A stretch of DNA of 64,000 bases from Aquarana catesbeiana (GCF_042186555.1 NC_133336.1:194208069-194272068), one strand, 5' to 3'. Shown: positions 20,951-32,215, numbered from the stretch's first letter. Program-made: numbers and translations. Notes: a model not told the origin generated them from the letters alone.

Positions 20951-22906
20951 CTAAAACTCAACTAGTGTATGGTAGCGTTCAAAACATTCACCAATGCATA
21001 GACCAGGATTGTCAGGATAGGAGGGACAATAATACCGGGTGTCACGCCTATATCCGCGCTTGCTGCAGACACGACCTCTTCTTTGGGGGGCTCGTTGGGT
21101 AGGGGTACTCGGGAGGACATAAAGAAAATGCCTCTCATGCAGCCGGCTTACTGCATTTGGTTGGGGAAGGTGAGGTGGGGCATCGTCTGGAAACAGAAGG
21201 GCTCTGATGATCTCTTCCTGGAATTTAAGGAAGGATCCAGTCCATCCTGAAGCTCTGTATAGCACATGAGCGTTCAGCAAAGCCAATTGAAATAAATAAA
21301 CAGACACTTTTTTGTACTAGCGTCTGGCCTTACAGGCAACTAGGTACGGCGCCAACAACTGGTCGTTGAGGTCCACCCCTCCCATATTTTGATTATATTC
21401 GTGGACACAGAGGGGTTTCTCCACCACATCAGTCGCCGTAGTAATTTGGACCGTCGTGTCTGCATGAAGGGAGGTAAGAACGAAAACATTCTTATTATCC
21501 CTCCACTTCATAACGAGCAAGTTATTACACTGCAAGTAGGCTCTCTTCCCCAGCCTAAGACGGAAATCTACAAGCCGCTGGGGAAAGCCCCGGCGATTAG
21601 GTCGCACGGTGCCACATGCTCCAATCTGTTGATCAAAAAGGTGACTAAAAAGTGGCACGCTCGTGTAATAATTGTCCACGTACAAGTGGTACCCCTTTCC
21701 GGAAAAAGGGTGACACCAAGTCCCACACTATCTTGCCAGCGCTTCCTATGTAGTCAAGGCAGTTTGTCGGCTCTACGTGACTATCTTTGCCCTCGTAAAC
21801 CATAAAACTACATGTATAGCCTGTGGCCCTGTCACAGAGCTTATACATCTTGACCCCGTATCTGGCACGCTTGCTGGGAAGGTACTGTTTGAATGACAAG
21901 CGGCCAGAAAATGTAATCAGGGACTCATCAACGCAGACAACTTGATGGGGAGTAAACAAGTCTGCAAAACGCTGGTTGAAGTGGTTTACGAGGGGCCGAA
22001 TTTTGTAGAGCCAATCGTATCCAGGGTCTCCACGAGGACAACAGAGTTCATTGTTGTTGAAGTGTATGAACCGCAAAATCTGCTCGCATCATGCCCTGGT
22101 CATGGAGACAGAGAACAAGGGCATATAGTGAATTGGGTCAGTGGACCAATATGACCGCAACTCACTCTTTTTAGTTATGCCCATGTTGAGGGAAAGGCCC
22201 AGAAAGATCTTAAATTCGGGGACCGTAAGTGGTCTCCAATCTCTGGCAAGGGAGGACTGGGGAATAGTAGCGATGTGTTGACCAACATATAAATTGCTTT
22301 GGTCGACAATAGATCTATAGAGATCTTCGGTGAAAAACAGCGAATAAAAATCCAGTGGCGTAAAATCAACTGAATTCCGGGTAGGCCAGTGAATGGGGGA
22401 AGTACAGGTGCTGCAGAAGTGGTGGGTTCCCAATTCGGATTGGCGAATGCAGCAGGAAGGGCACTATGGGCACGACAGGCCTGTGTTCATCTTCTTTGTG
22501 GCAGCGGGACACTACTTGTGCTTGCCACCTCACCAGCTTGAACTGCACTTATGGGACTCACCACATCACCAAGTGTTACTGCAGTGCTGGATGTACGACC
22601 AGGGTGTACTAGGCCGCTGGTGCTTGCCAGTTCACCAGAAGGAATAGCGGCGCTAGTACTGCCCTGCTCCATACGAGGGACTTGTGGTTCTTGCACTTCA
22701 AGAACAGCAGAAGAAGATTGGGGTCTGGTACGCCTGACCTTGGCAGGGACCACAACTCCGTCGTCAGAGCTATCTGTCATGGAGCCGCTGTCCTCTACAG
22801 GATCGTATTCTGAGCCTGAATCTGACAGATGAGTGACTTCCTCTTCACTATCTGTCATGCTCAGAAACGTGTAGGCCTCTTCACTAGTGTACCTTCGATT
22901 TGCCAT
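20951..22906 (-). pseudogene. piggyBac transposase (DDE_Tnp_1_7), multiply broken
   Basis: Start MANRRYTSEEAYTFL at 22906. An acidic, serine-rich N-terminus (SMTDSEEEVTHL, SGSMTDSSDDG) is typical of PGBD-like proteins. The core has three catalytic aspartates: VCVDESLITFSGR, MYVDNYYTSVPLF and NMGGVDLNDQ. The C-terminus carries a cysteine-rich zinc-binding domain (RGRVCSKRGYRRDTRYYC..GLCIGECF). Pieces at 22487-22906, 22089-22433, 21645-22076, 21317-21685 and 20951-21307 lie in three frames, with stops after MTRA and after VACKARR and at least two frameshifts. It is certainly non-functional. Intact relatives cut and paste at TTAA. Confidence 0.92.
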
Positions 22907-24334
22907 TTTGGGCTCTAAACTTAGGGGTACACTAGTGAGACTCACAGGCAAAAAAGCTCCTGACTGTTAGCGACTGATTTAAAACGCTACCAAAAAACTG
23001 TTAACGATCGCAGGGATCAGGCCTGACTCTGCGAACGCTGCAGTTATGTGTGCTTAGTGTTTTGTAAGTGTCAGTGATCGATCGATACTGCACTTGGGTG
23101 GGCTGGGAAGGGCTGGGCCGAGGGCCAAAACGCAGGTGTTAGCAGGTATCTGGGCTGATCCCGCTAACACTGTGTTTATGGGAACCCTAAACTGCTGGGG
23201 ACACTAGTATAGATCTGATCAGATATTGATCCGTTCAGATACTATAGCACTAAGGGAGGTGTATGCTGCGTGCGTGTGTGTTAGCGGTACTGGCGCTAAC
23301 ATGACGCTGCCTGGGGCGACGCAGACCTTATCTGACCCTAAAAACGTAACTTATATCACCGCCGGGCAATTAGGGGGTTAAACCTTTATAAGGTAATAAA
23401 CGGCGGGTGCCCTGAAACTATAATAAACTATAATAAACTATAAAAAACAAACTAACTAACCAGCGTCACCCGTAACGGTTATACGGTGATCACTGGTGAA
23501 AGGGTTAACTAGGGGGCAATCAGGGGGTTAAAACCTTTAGCAGGTAGTATATGGGGGTCCCTGTCGCTATAAAACGCTGACGGCGAACCTATATACTTAC
23601 CTCCTTAACTAGCGTGACCTGTGTCACTAATACAGCGATCAGAAAAACGATCGCTTAGTGACATTGGCGACAGGGGGTGATCAAGGGGTTAACCTTTATT
23701 AGGGCGGGTTAGGGGGGTACCCTAGACCTAAAGGGGGGTACCCCAGACCTAAAGGGGGCTAACCCTAACTGCCCTAACACTTATAACTGACACAAACTGA
23801 CACCAATGCAAAAAAAAAAACCTGCTATTGGTGTCACTGTGACAGGGGGTACAGGGGGGTGATCTGGAGGTGATCAGGGGGTGACTGGGGGGTGAAAAGG
23901 GTGCCTGGCGTGTTCTACTGGAAGTGTAGTGTTTGGTGCACTTACTTGATGTCTTCTCTCCTTGGCGCCGGAACGAAAAAGACCGGCTCGAGGAGAGATG
24001 ACATCACTTCCTCTGCCTCTGTTTACATTACAGAGGCAGAGGAAGATTCTCATTGGCTGGGAGCGATCGCGAGGGGGGGGCCACGAATGGATGGCCTCCC
24101 CCTCACGTCTGATCGCTGCCAGACAGAAGCCGACCGCCTCGGGCACAGGTACGTGTTTCTGCCTGCCCGTGCCATTCTGCCGACGTATATCGTCGTGAGG
24201 TGGTCGGCAAGTGGTTAAAGTGTATTTTTTCCAAACAAATTGCATTTGAAAAAAAAAAAACGCTGCACAAATACCGTGTGGCATAAAAAATTGCAACAAT
24301 CTCCATTTTATTCCCTAGGGTCTCTGCTAAATAA

Positions 24335-24338
<4 letters not shown>

Positions 24339-24400
<62 letters not shown>
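24339..24400. repeat. (TA)n microsatellite
   Basis: Pure TA dinucleotide for about 60 bp, directly abutting the left arm of the inverted repeat at 24401. Confidence 0.95.
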
Positions 24401-24402
<2 letters not shown>

Positions 24403-24648
24403 AAAACACTTGGAACGATGCTTGATGCCAAAAAGTGTCCTTTTACTGAAAAGTTAATCCATTGAATATTTCAAAATACAAGCAAGCCACTGTACAGTTC
24501 CGAGCACAAATCGCTCTTCGTCAGGCTTTTCAGGCTGTGTGTGAGTGATCACACACAGCCTGAAAAGCCTGACGAAGAGCGATTTGTGCTCTTTTCAGTA
24601 AAAGGACACTTTTTGGCATCAAGCATCGTTCCAAGTGTTTTTTCTATC
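24401..24648. repeat. Inverted repeat with hammerhead-like motif in both arms
   Basis: AAAAAACACTTGGAACGATG at the left (from about 24401) is mirrored at the right end (to 24648). The centre is GTGTGTGAGTGATCACACAC. The left arm carries about 50 bp missing from the right arm. On the minus strand (24487-24525): CC, CTGACGA, A, stem GAGC..GCTC, GGAAC (for GAAAC), palindrome ACTGTACAGT, GG. The right arm repeats CTGACGA and the stem on the plus strand (24568-24591), then diverges. Confidence 0.75.
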
Positions 24649-24737
24649 ATTTATGGTGGAGTTTTGGGAGTCCACCTTGACGGTGCCTTGATTGAACAAG
24701 GATATCAAGATAAGAGGGTAACCCACCTGATGTTCAT

Positions 24738-24757
24738 TTATATATATATATATATAT

Positions 24758-24797
<40 letters not shown>

Positions 24798-24822
24798 ATA
24801 TATATATATATACAGTATATAT
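24738..24822. repeat. (TA)n microsatellite
   Basis: Mostly TA with a few GA/CT interruptions, about 85 bp. Confidence 0.95.
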
Positions 24823-25234
24823 ATAAAATGTTTGGGGGTTATAAGTAATTCTCTAGTAAAAAAATACTTATTTAAACTTGTAAACAAAAAGTGCCAGAAA
24901 AAGCCTGGTCTTCAAGTGGATAAGAACATAATCATGTGTCGGATGTGGCCATAAAAAAAGCATAAAAAATGACAGTTGTGCTGACCAGACATGTGTGGAT
25001 AGTTTTGTTTCTAATCAAAATTTGGACTCATTTTTTGCAAATTTGGATGTATTAAAATTATTGAATTACAATAGTAATGAATTTAAATGAATCTGAATTA
25101 ACTAAATAAAATTTTGTCCAGAGTTCAGATCAAATTTGAAAACAAATTCAAAATATAAACATATTGCTGAATATTGCTGATTTCCTTCAATGACTGTGTA
25201 TTAGTGTTAGAATATAGCTATCTTCCAACGTGTG

Positions 25235-25620
25235 AATTTTGAAAAGAATAGAGTAGAGTAACACAGAATAGAATATAAAAGAATAGACTATAAAAAAGAA
25301 TAGAATAGAATGGAATATAATAGAAAAAAATAGAATCAATTAGAAAATAATGAAATAAAATAGAAAGAATAAAGCCGTCTTCTGAAATTTGAATTATGAA
25401 AAGAATAGAATAGAATAAACCAGAATAGAATAGAATAGAAAAGAAAAGAATAGAGTAAAACAGAATAGAAAATAATACAATAAAAATGAATAGACTAGGA
25501 AATAAAAGAATAGAATAGAAAATAATAAAATAAAAATAAAATAGAAAATAGAATATAATAGAAAAAATAATAGAATAGAACATAATAGAATGGAATAAAA
25601 TAGAAATAATTGAACTGTCT
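25235..25620. repeat. Decayed pentamer array (GAATA)n
   Basis: Repeated AGAATAGAATA/AAAATAGAATA units, interrupted and diverged. The complementary array is at 27985-28190, and both are bordered by similar AT-rich sequence, so they are two opposite copies of one repeat family. Translated frames (Phe/Ile/Ser/Tyr-rich) are artefacts. Confidence 0.85.
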
Positions 25621-26200
25621 TGCGAAATTCAAATGCAATAAATTTGAATTTTAATCTCGATTCGATACTGTGTGTTTCGGTCAAATTTGAATAAACAAAA
25701 ATAAATGAAACCCGAAAAAGAATTAAATACATTAAATGAATTTAACTAAACAAAATTATTTAAATAACAAATCGAAATGAAACCATTCTTTTCATTCTGC
25801 ACTTGTCTAGTGCTGACAGCAATGATTCTAGGGTCATCCTTCATGGTTAATTCTAAACTCTTGATCTGTAAAAATTTTGGGTAGCAACATTTTTCACCAT
25901 ATCACAGGTGTGGGCACATAGCTTCGTATGTTTGGTATCTATTTGATTGACATAACCCCATCTTTTATATGTTTCCAAAAATTGGATAACATATTGTGTT
26001 TGTGTGCACTAAAATGAACATATTTTTACTGTGAAATTATGAAATTGAAATTTCCACCGTTTTATTCTCCAGGGTCTCTGCTTTCAGAAAATGTATAATG
26101 TTTGGGAGTGTAACTAATCTTCAGGCCTAAAATGTGCATTTGAAAAGGGTATAATATTTCTTTTTAGCTATCTAAAGGGTGTAAAGATCCCATGACTTAC

Positions 26201-26467
26201 TGTGTATGGAGATAAAAGCTTCATCTGTGAAAAATACATAAGTATTCCAGGTATTCGGAGTTATTTCCTTTGTACATTTGTATCTCCCGATGTTCGTCAT
26301 GTTTACAATTCCTACATGAAATTCAGATGTTTCCCTCCAGTTTTGAATGACAGAATCTTCCTTGTAGAATATTGTATATCTTGCCGTGTAGTCAGAATGA
26401 TGGTGACATCTCAGAGTCAGATCATCTCCTTCATGAACATGGAGAGGAACCTGCAGGATCACCGGGC
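26201..26467 (-). CDS. FcRL-type receptor, Ig domain 2 exon
   Basis: Exon of 267 nt, acceptor TTCCAG|GC at 26467, donor ACA|GTAAGT at 26201, phase 1-1. It encodes GPVILQVPLHVHEGDDLTLRC..YTIFYKEDSVIQ..NMTNIGRYKC..EAFISIH. This has the two Ig cysteines (LRC and YKC) and the EGDxLxLRC and FYK signatures of Fc-receptor and FcRL second domains, including a GxYxC F-strand. The NMT sequon may be glycosylated. It joins domain 1 in frame. It is the last exon of this gene I can find; later Ig, transmembrane and tail exons should lie left of the window or are lost. Function (IgG-Fc binding versus orphan FcRL) cannot be told from this. Confidence 0.87.
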
Positions 26468-26740
26468 CTGGAACACAGAGAAGATCACATGAGAAGATGG
26501 AGGACAGACATAGAATTGTTCCCACAACCATTTGTAGTATAGATGTATAGTAGATGTCTCCTGTGTGTAACCTCCATGACTTATCATAAATCTTTCATTT
26601 ATCAATTATTCTGAATTAAAGTGATCCCATCATTAGGATAACAATTTAGGAGAAAAGGCTGTAAGAGAAGATGTCCAATACTTATCTGTCTGGCAGGCAG
26701 TGAGTCCAATCTTCTCTCCCAGGTTTTGCTACATGTTGTA

Positions 26741-26761
26741 TTGGCCAGCAGGGGGCGCCCC
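26741..26761 (+). promoter_or_regulatory. CTCF-type binding motif
   Basis: TTGGCCAGCAGGGGGCGCCC matches the vertebrate CTCF core (CCASYAGRKGGCRC) at every position. It lies about 270 bp 5' of FcRL exon D2 in gene sense, within the intron. Occupancy is inferred. Confidence 0.65.
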
Positions 26762-27984
26762 AGAGTGCAGTAAGGGGCACTACCTAACATGACTGGAAGT
26801 GTCTGATAGCAGTAGTGCCCATTGCTCTACAACAGCTAAGTAGTGATGAACCGAACTGCCCTGGGCTCAGTTCAAGCAAGATTCAGCAAGATTCAGCAAG
26901 GTTCTACAGGGTTCTGCAGGGTTCAGCAAGATTTGAATGCTGAGCCCCATTGAGATCAACAGGAGTCAAATTTGTCGAATACAAAATGCCAGTTTTTTAC
27001 TCTAAATGACAAGGGGTGTAAGAAAATATCATGGGGGTGAGCACTGTCTGGGGAACATGTACAAATACAAAAACACTTTTAAAAGTTACATTTGGGCAAG
27101 AGCAGTGACTTTTTTTTTAAAGCACTGACATATTCACCGACATTTCCCTCCCATTTTCTTATTTTAAAGCAAAAATAAACATTTCTTTTTTTTTTTTTTT
27201 TTTTTAAACGAGCCTGCTCCTTCACTCCTACCACATGCCCTGGCCGGTGGTTGTGGGGGTCTGTGGGTGAGGGGCTTATCAGAGTGTGGTAGCCCCCTTT
27301 AAAAATAAAGAATAAAAGCACCCTCAAATACCCCCAAAAAATAAAAATTCTGAAAAAAAATCCCCAAAAAGTCCCTCGTTGTAAAACATCATCAATTATG
27401 ATGCCTGCTGCAGCCCCTCCCCCCCCTCAAAAAAAAACAAAACACTGACGTCCTGGTGCACACATCAGATCCTGACAGTACTTCTAGTTGAATGACTCCT
27501 CCCCGAGCTGTCACCAGAAATATAAGAGAAGAAGAGGGGGTAGTGGTGATATTTGGTCAGATTCTGCCAATGTTATGTACAAATATGCCTAGTGCCCATA
27601 TTTCTGCAGTGTTGTCACCTCTGTCCCCGCCTCTTTGATTACATGTTGGACACGGTGATGTCAGCAGTTCCTAGGAACACAGAAGCACCCCCTGCTTCCT
27701 TATCATCCACTGACCATGGGAAGCTGTCATATATATAGAAGAATAATAGACATGTGCAGAACAAAAAAAATAGTTTTGCTTCCATTCATTATTTACAGTT
27801 TAGTTAAATTTGTTTCATTTATTTGAATTCAAATCGATTAGAATTTTCATAATTCGGTCAAATTAAACTTAATTAATCCGAATCTGGAAAATTCAAATCG
27901 GTTCAATTTGAATTACATTTGCATCGAATTCCATTCTGATCGAATTTACTGTATTCTGTTCAAAATTCTAATTCTGGAGGACTT

Positions 27985-28190
27985 CTTTTTATTCTATTCT
28001 ATTGTTTATTCTATTATTTTATTTTATTTCTATTCTAGTCAATTCTATTCTTCTATTCTATTCTAATGTATTCTTTTATATTCTATTTGAATTTGAATTT
28101 ATTCTATTCAAATTTGGAAAATGGTTCTATTCTATTAATTTATTTTCTATTATTTTATTTTCTATTCTGTTCTTTTCTATTGCATAGAGT
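27985..28190. repeat. Decayed pentamer array (TATTC)n
   Basis: TTCTATTCTATT-type array, complementary to that at 25235-25620. Confidence 0.85.
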
Positions 28191-28610
28191 CTACAAAATA
28201 AGGGATAGATTTTTGGCATTTTTATTATTATTATTTTTTTTTTATTAGTAATGGCGCGATCTGCGATTTTTATCGGGACTGCGACATTATGGCTGACACA
28301 TTGGACACTTTTGACACATATACAGCGATCAGTGCTATAAAAATGCACTGATTACTGTGTAAATGACACTGGCAGGGAAGGGGTTAAACACTAGGGGGCG
28401 ATAAAGGGGTTAAGTGTGTCCTAGGGAGTGATTCTAACTGTGGGGGGATGGGCTACCACTCACATGACAGCGATTAATGCTCCCGATGACACAGAGTAGT
28501 GATCTCTGTCATGTCACAAGGCAGAATGGGGAAATGCATTGTTTACAGGCACTTCCCCGTTCTACGGCTCCGTGACACGATCGCGGGGAGACCCGCAGGC
28601 ACCGCATAAA
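28190..28610. mobile_element. piggyBac MITE fragment
   Basis: Matches the right half of the 33578-34514 MITE (TACAGCGATCAGTGCTATAAAAATGCACTGATTACTGTGTAAATG, then AAGGGGTTAA), without either terminus. Confidence 0.75.
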
Positions 28611-28999
28611 GCAAAATACCGCTTCTATGTATGATCCTCAGTTCCCACCATCAAGGAGCTGAACATGCAAAAGTTTTGGCACTCATTCGAAGGGAGCAAA
28701 CCATCATCTCATCTCTATAATAAGTATTCATCATCTTCCTTTACAGGGTTCTTCTATATCAAATGTTTTATCCTAGTTACAGGGCCATTGTAAGGACCGT
28801 ATCCATTGTGTTGTACAACAATAAATTCAGGTCCTGAAAATGGTGTCATGATCTTCAAATCCTGAACTCCAAGCAGATATAAAAGACATACATTAATGTA
28901 GCTTACTTCTCATAAATACACCGATCAGCCATAACTTATATAAATACACCGATCAGCCAATAACATTGATTATCTTGTAACAATGGCATCTGAAAGTGG

Positions 29000-29780
29000 G
29001 TGGGATATATTAAGCAGCAAGTGAACATGTTTTCCCTGAAGTTGATGTTTTGACAGCAGTAAAACTATCAATCGCAGTTTTTTGTGTATGGGGCTGTGTA
29101 GGCGGCAGACCGGTCGGGGTGCCCATGCTGACCCGTGTTCACAGCTAAAAGCTCCCACAATGGGCACATGAGCATCAAAACTGGACCCAATGGAAGAGAG
29201 TGGCCTGGTCTGATGAGAGACATTGTCTTTTACATCATGTGGATGGCTGGGTGCGTCACTTACCTGGGGAAGAGATGGTACCAGGGTGCACTATGGTAAG
29301 AAGGCAAGCCGGTGAAGGCAGTATGAGGCTTTGGGAAATGTTCTGCTGGGAAACCTCGGGTCCTGCCATTCTTGTGAATGTTACTTTGACACGTACCACC
29401 TACCTAAACATTGTGGGTGACCAAGTACACCACTTCATGGAAACAGGATTCCTTGATGGCAGTGGCCTCTTTCATCAGGATAATGCATCCCCTCCCCCCC
29501 CCCCCCCACACACACACACTGCAAAAATGGTTCAAGGATGGTTTGAGGGACACAACAATGAGATAAAGATGTTGACTTGGCCTCCAAACTCTTCAGGTCT
29601 CAATCCATGGGATGTGCTGGAAAAACAAGTCCGAACCATGAAAGCCCCACCTCTCAACTTACAGGATCTGCTACTGGTGGCTTGGTGCCAGAAACCACAG
29701 TGTACCTTCAGAGGTCTAGTGGACTCCATGCCTCAATGGGTCAGGGATGTTTTTGGGCAAAAAGGGGGACCTATTCAATC
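29000..29780 (+). pseudogene. Tc1-type transposase remnant
   Basis: Recognisable pieces: WSDERHCLLHHVDGWVRHLP, GEEMVPGCTM, a GSMRLWEMFCW segment, LFHQDNASPP (second catalytic aspartate, QDNA), VQGWFEGHNNEIK, LTWPPNSSGLNPWDVLEKQV (WPPxSxDLNPIExxW, third acidic residue region) and the C-terminal MPQWVRDVFGQKGG. The N-terminal paired-type DNA-binding region is almost entirely deleted. A C-run at 29496-29508 replaces the conserved histidine-alanine stretch, and the frame continues artificially into the LINE insertion. Non-functional. It lies in the FcRL D1-D2 intron. Confidence 0.85.
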
Positions 29781-29792
29781 CTTCCTGACTAA

Positions 29793-30432
29793 TGACACCA
29801 CTAAACAACTTATTTACTCCTTGGTCATTTCCTGCCTGGACTACTGCAACTACCTTCTCACTGGCCCACCCTTACACAGGCTACACCCCCCTTCAGTCTA
29901 TTATGAATGCTGCTGCTAGACTAATACACCTCACTAACCGATCCATGATCGCTGTTCCTCTCTGCCAATCCTTTCACTGGCTTCCCCTACCCCACCATAT
30001 GTACACCATACAAGGCCATCCACAACATCGCCCCCAGCTACATCATCAACCTCATCTGCAGATATCGCCCAAATTGTCCTCACCGCTCCTCCTAAGACCT
30101 CCTGTTCTCTATCTCCCTTGTTACCTCCTCCCATGCTCACCTCCAAGACTTCTCCAGAACCTCCCTCATCCTCTGGAACTCCCTACCCCAGTATGTCCGG
30201 TATGTCCCCACACCCACCTAAGAACTGTACCCACGCCACCTCCATCAGATCTTCCCTGGCAGCTATTACCATTTGTACCATCTCCCCCTCTCTTTAGATT
30301 GTAAGATCTATGAGCAGGGCCCTCCAGTCCGTTCTCTATTGAACTGTATTGTAATTGTACTGTCCCCCCTGTACATCGTAAAGCTCTGTGCAAACTGTTG
30401 GCGCTATATAAATCCTGTATAATAATAATAAC
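29793..30432 (+). mobile_element. CR1/L2-type LINE, 3' end (5'-truncated)
   Basis: Coding remnants SLVISCLDYCNYLLTGPP, MNAAARLIHLTN and SFHWLPLPH are the C-terminal end of CR1/L2-type reverse transcriptase proteins (LxxLDYCNxLLxG, NAAARL, LHWLPV). The 3' tail has GAGCAGGGCCCT, GTTGGCGCTATATAAATCC and ends in a TAATAATAA repeat. Frames are broken. It lies inside the Tc1 element near the right TIR. Confidence 0.75.
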
Positions 30433-30472
30433 AGTATTAGGAGTGTTGTCATAAAGTTATGGCTGATCGGTG

Positions 30473-30984
30473 TAAATCACATTAATGCAAAAAGTGTAAG
30501 TATCTGAATTTGACTTTGTATCAGACTCTTGCGGTTCCTGTACAGCTAAGCTCTGAGTGAGGGAGGGAGAAGCAGCACAAAGATCTACAGTTCTAACAAA
30601 GATCTTTCGAAATAGGAGGAGAGAGCAGAGTGACAGAGAGATGAGCTCATCAGTCTGCTGCTTCTCAATCATTGACTGGGAAGGGACAAGACCTGTAGGT
30701 GTTACTGAATTGCAGCAGAAAAGAATAAGGTCTCCTGTCCTGCCAGACAGGACTGTACTGTGTGACAGAGCTGTGCAAATCTGAGCACTACATAGACAAA
30801 ATATGAATCCTTTGGCAGGTAAAACAATTCCTACAACATGAGAGCCCCTAATAAAGTCAACTGCTGGCTACACTAAGAAGAAACATGTGGGTACTGCTTG
30901 ATAATAGGTTTCTTTTATTGTGTCTGGAATGTGTGAAGAACATAGTAAATGGTAAATTTCCAAATATGAAAATAATGAACTGAC
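30473..30984. other. Short intron stretch, nothing recognised
   Basis: Intronic sequence between the Tc1 element and FcRL exon D1; no coding or repeat feature recognised. Confidence 0.5.
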
Positions 30985-31239
30985 CAACAACAACGTCCAG
31001 TCTGGTTGTGTCACTTCTTTCTGTACCGGCCTGGCAGCTGTAGTCCCCACTATTCTCAGTGTTTGTAGATCTAATGCTATAGATTTTTTCTGCACTTATC
31101 CAGTTACCATCTTTGTACCAGACGTAGGTCAGATCTTCTCCTCCAGAGGACCCCACATCACACGTCATTGTTATAGACTCTCCTGTGAAGATCTTCCTCC
31201 AGTTTGGGGTGAAGGTGACCACAGGAGTCACTGCTGATC
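30985..31239 (-). CDS. FcRL-type receptor, Ig domain 1 exon
   Basis: Exon of 255 nt, acceptor TCTTCAG|GA at 31239, donor G|GTCAGT at 30985, phase 1-1. It encodes AVTPVVTFTPNWRKIFTGES, then ITMTCDVGS, YVWYKDG, IRSTNTENSGDYSCQAG and LDVVVG. PVVTFTPNW and KIFxGExxxxTC are signatures of the first Ig domain of Fc receptors and FcRLs; the two cysteines and the WYKDG tryptophan are in place. With the mini-exon the predicted mature protein begins near GSAVTPVV. The frame is intact. Neighbouring introns are full of transposons but both splice sites look sound. Confidence 0.9.
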
Positions 31240-31345
31240 CTGAAGAGGATTAAAGTGGAATTCTAACTTCTGCCATGGTAATTCCACACAATAAAATTTA
31301 ATGTTCTTAGAACGTTGCATGACATGGTACTCAGCCAACTGAACC

Positions 31346-31668
31346 TTCAGTTTATTATTATTATTTCATGTACTTATATAGCACCGTCAACTTACACAGT
31401 GCTTTACATATACATTGTACATTCACATCAGTCCCTACCCTCAAGGAGCTTACAATCTAAGGTCCCCAACTCACAGGGCCAAGTTTTAGACAGGATCCAA
31501 TTAACCTACCAGCATGTCTTTGGCGTGTGGGAGGAAACTGGAAGAAACCCACACAGGCACAGGGAGAACATACAAACATCCAGACAGGTGGTGTCATGGT
31601 TAGGATTCAAACCAGCAAACCTCTTTACTGCTAGGTGAAAGTTCTACCCACTACACCACTGTGTTTAA
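31346..31668 (-). mobile_element. tRNA-derived SINE (V-SINE-like)
   Basis: On the minus strand the head CACAGTGGTGTAGTGGGTAG fits a pol III box A and GGTTTGAATCC (31603-31613) fits box B. A conserved middle GTTTCCTCCCACACGCC follows, and a tail with GCTCCTTGAGGGTAGGGAC, GGTGCTATATAA and TAATAATAATAA. The tail resembles the CR1/L2-type tail at 30300-30432. Confidence 0.75.
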
Positions 31669-31910
31669 TTCATCTACATAGCTAGTAGGGATGAGCCGAA
31701 CACCCCCAAACAGATAAAAAGTTTGTGCAAACACCGTTAAAGTCTATGGGACACAAATGTGAAAAATGGGAAAAATGTTCATTTTAAAGGCTTATAGGCA
31801 AGTTATTGCTCTAAAAAGTGTTTGGGGACTCAAATCCTGCCCCAGGGGACATGTATCAATGCAAGAAAAAGTTTTTAAAATGGCCGTATTTTTGGGAACA
31901 GTAATTTTAA

Positions 31911-32215
31911 CCGCTTCAGCCCTGGAAGATTTTACCCCCTTCCTGACCAGAGCACTTTTTGCGATTTGGCACTGCGTCGCTTTAACTGACAATTGCGCAG
32001 TCGTGCGACGTTGCACCCAAACAAAATTGACATCCTTTTTTTCTCACAAATAGAGCTTTCTTTTGGTGGTATTTGATCACCTCTGCAGTTTTTATTTTTT
32101 GCGCTATAAACAAAAAAATAGCGACAATTTTGAAAAAAACGCAGTATTTTTTACTTTTTAATAAATATCCCCCAAAAATATATAAAAACAATTTTCTTCC
32201 TTAGTTTAGGCTGAT
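31911..32215. mobile_element. piggyBac MITE fragment inside hAT element 1
   Basis: Begins after TTAA (31907-31910) with CCGCTTCAGCCC, same family as 33578. The right end is lost near 32215. Confidence 0.75.

Larger units (their letters stand above)
18292..24214 (-). mobile_element. piggyBac element with decayed transposase
   Basis: Left end CCACTTGAAGAC after CTAA (18288-18291, a probable mutated TTAA). Right end on the minus strand CCACTTGCCGAC, followed outside by TTAA (24215-24218). Between them lie the transposase (20951-22906, minus), a tandem duplication and an inserted Harbinger MITE. At about 5.9 kb it is long for piggyBac, mostly from insertions and duplications. Confidence 0.75.
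24219..26200. other. Repeat-filled region 3' of the last visible FcRL exon
   Basis: Contains an inverted piggyBac-end fragment (24219-24320), two (TA)n tracts (24339-24400 and 24738-24822), a hammerhead-containing inverted repeat (24401-24648), a second piggyBac-end fragment (about 24825-24925), a GAATA-type repeat (25235-25620) and AT-rich sequence. No further Ig, transmembrane or cytoplasmic exon could be recognised. Confidence 0.6.
26468..28918. other. FcRL intron (D1-D2), 3' half
   Basis: Contains the CTCF-like site (26741-26761), a possible hAT-like start (GTAGTGATGAACCGAAC at about 26840), short GTTCAGCAAG repeats (26870-26930), a poly-T run (27185-27206), the complementary pentamer array (27985-28190) and a piggyBac fragment (28190-28610). 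No coding exon seen. Confidence 0.55.
28919..30472 (+). mobile_element. Tc1-type element with LINE insertion
   Basis: Left TIR CACCGATCAGCCATAACTTA at 28919 and right TIR TAAGTTATGGCTGATCGGTG-like end at 30472, with TA on both sides (28917-28918, 30473-30474). The left TIR is partly duplicated at 28946. It holds the transposase remnant and a CR1/L2-type LINE tail (29793-30432). Confidence 0.82.

Noticed and set aside
25218..25732. Phe/Ile/Ser/Tyr-rich frames resembling membrane proteins
   Set aside because: They translate the GAATA-type repeat; hydrophobicity is an artefact of T-rich codons.
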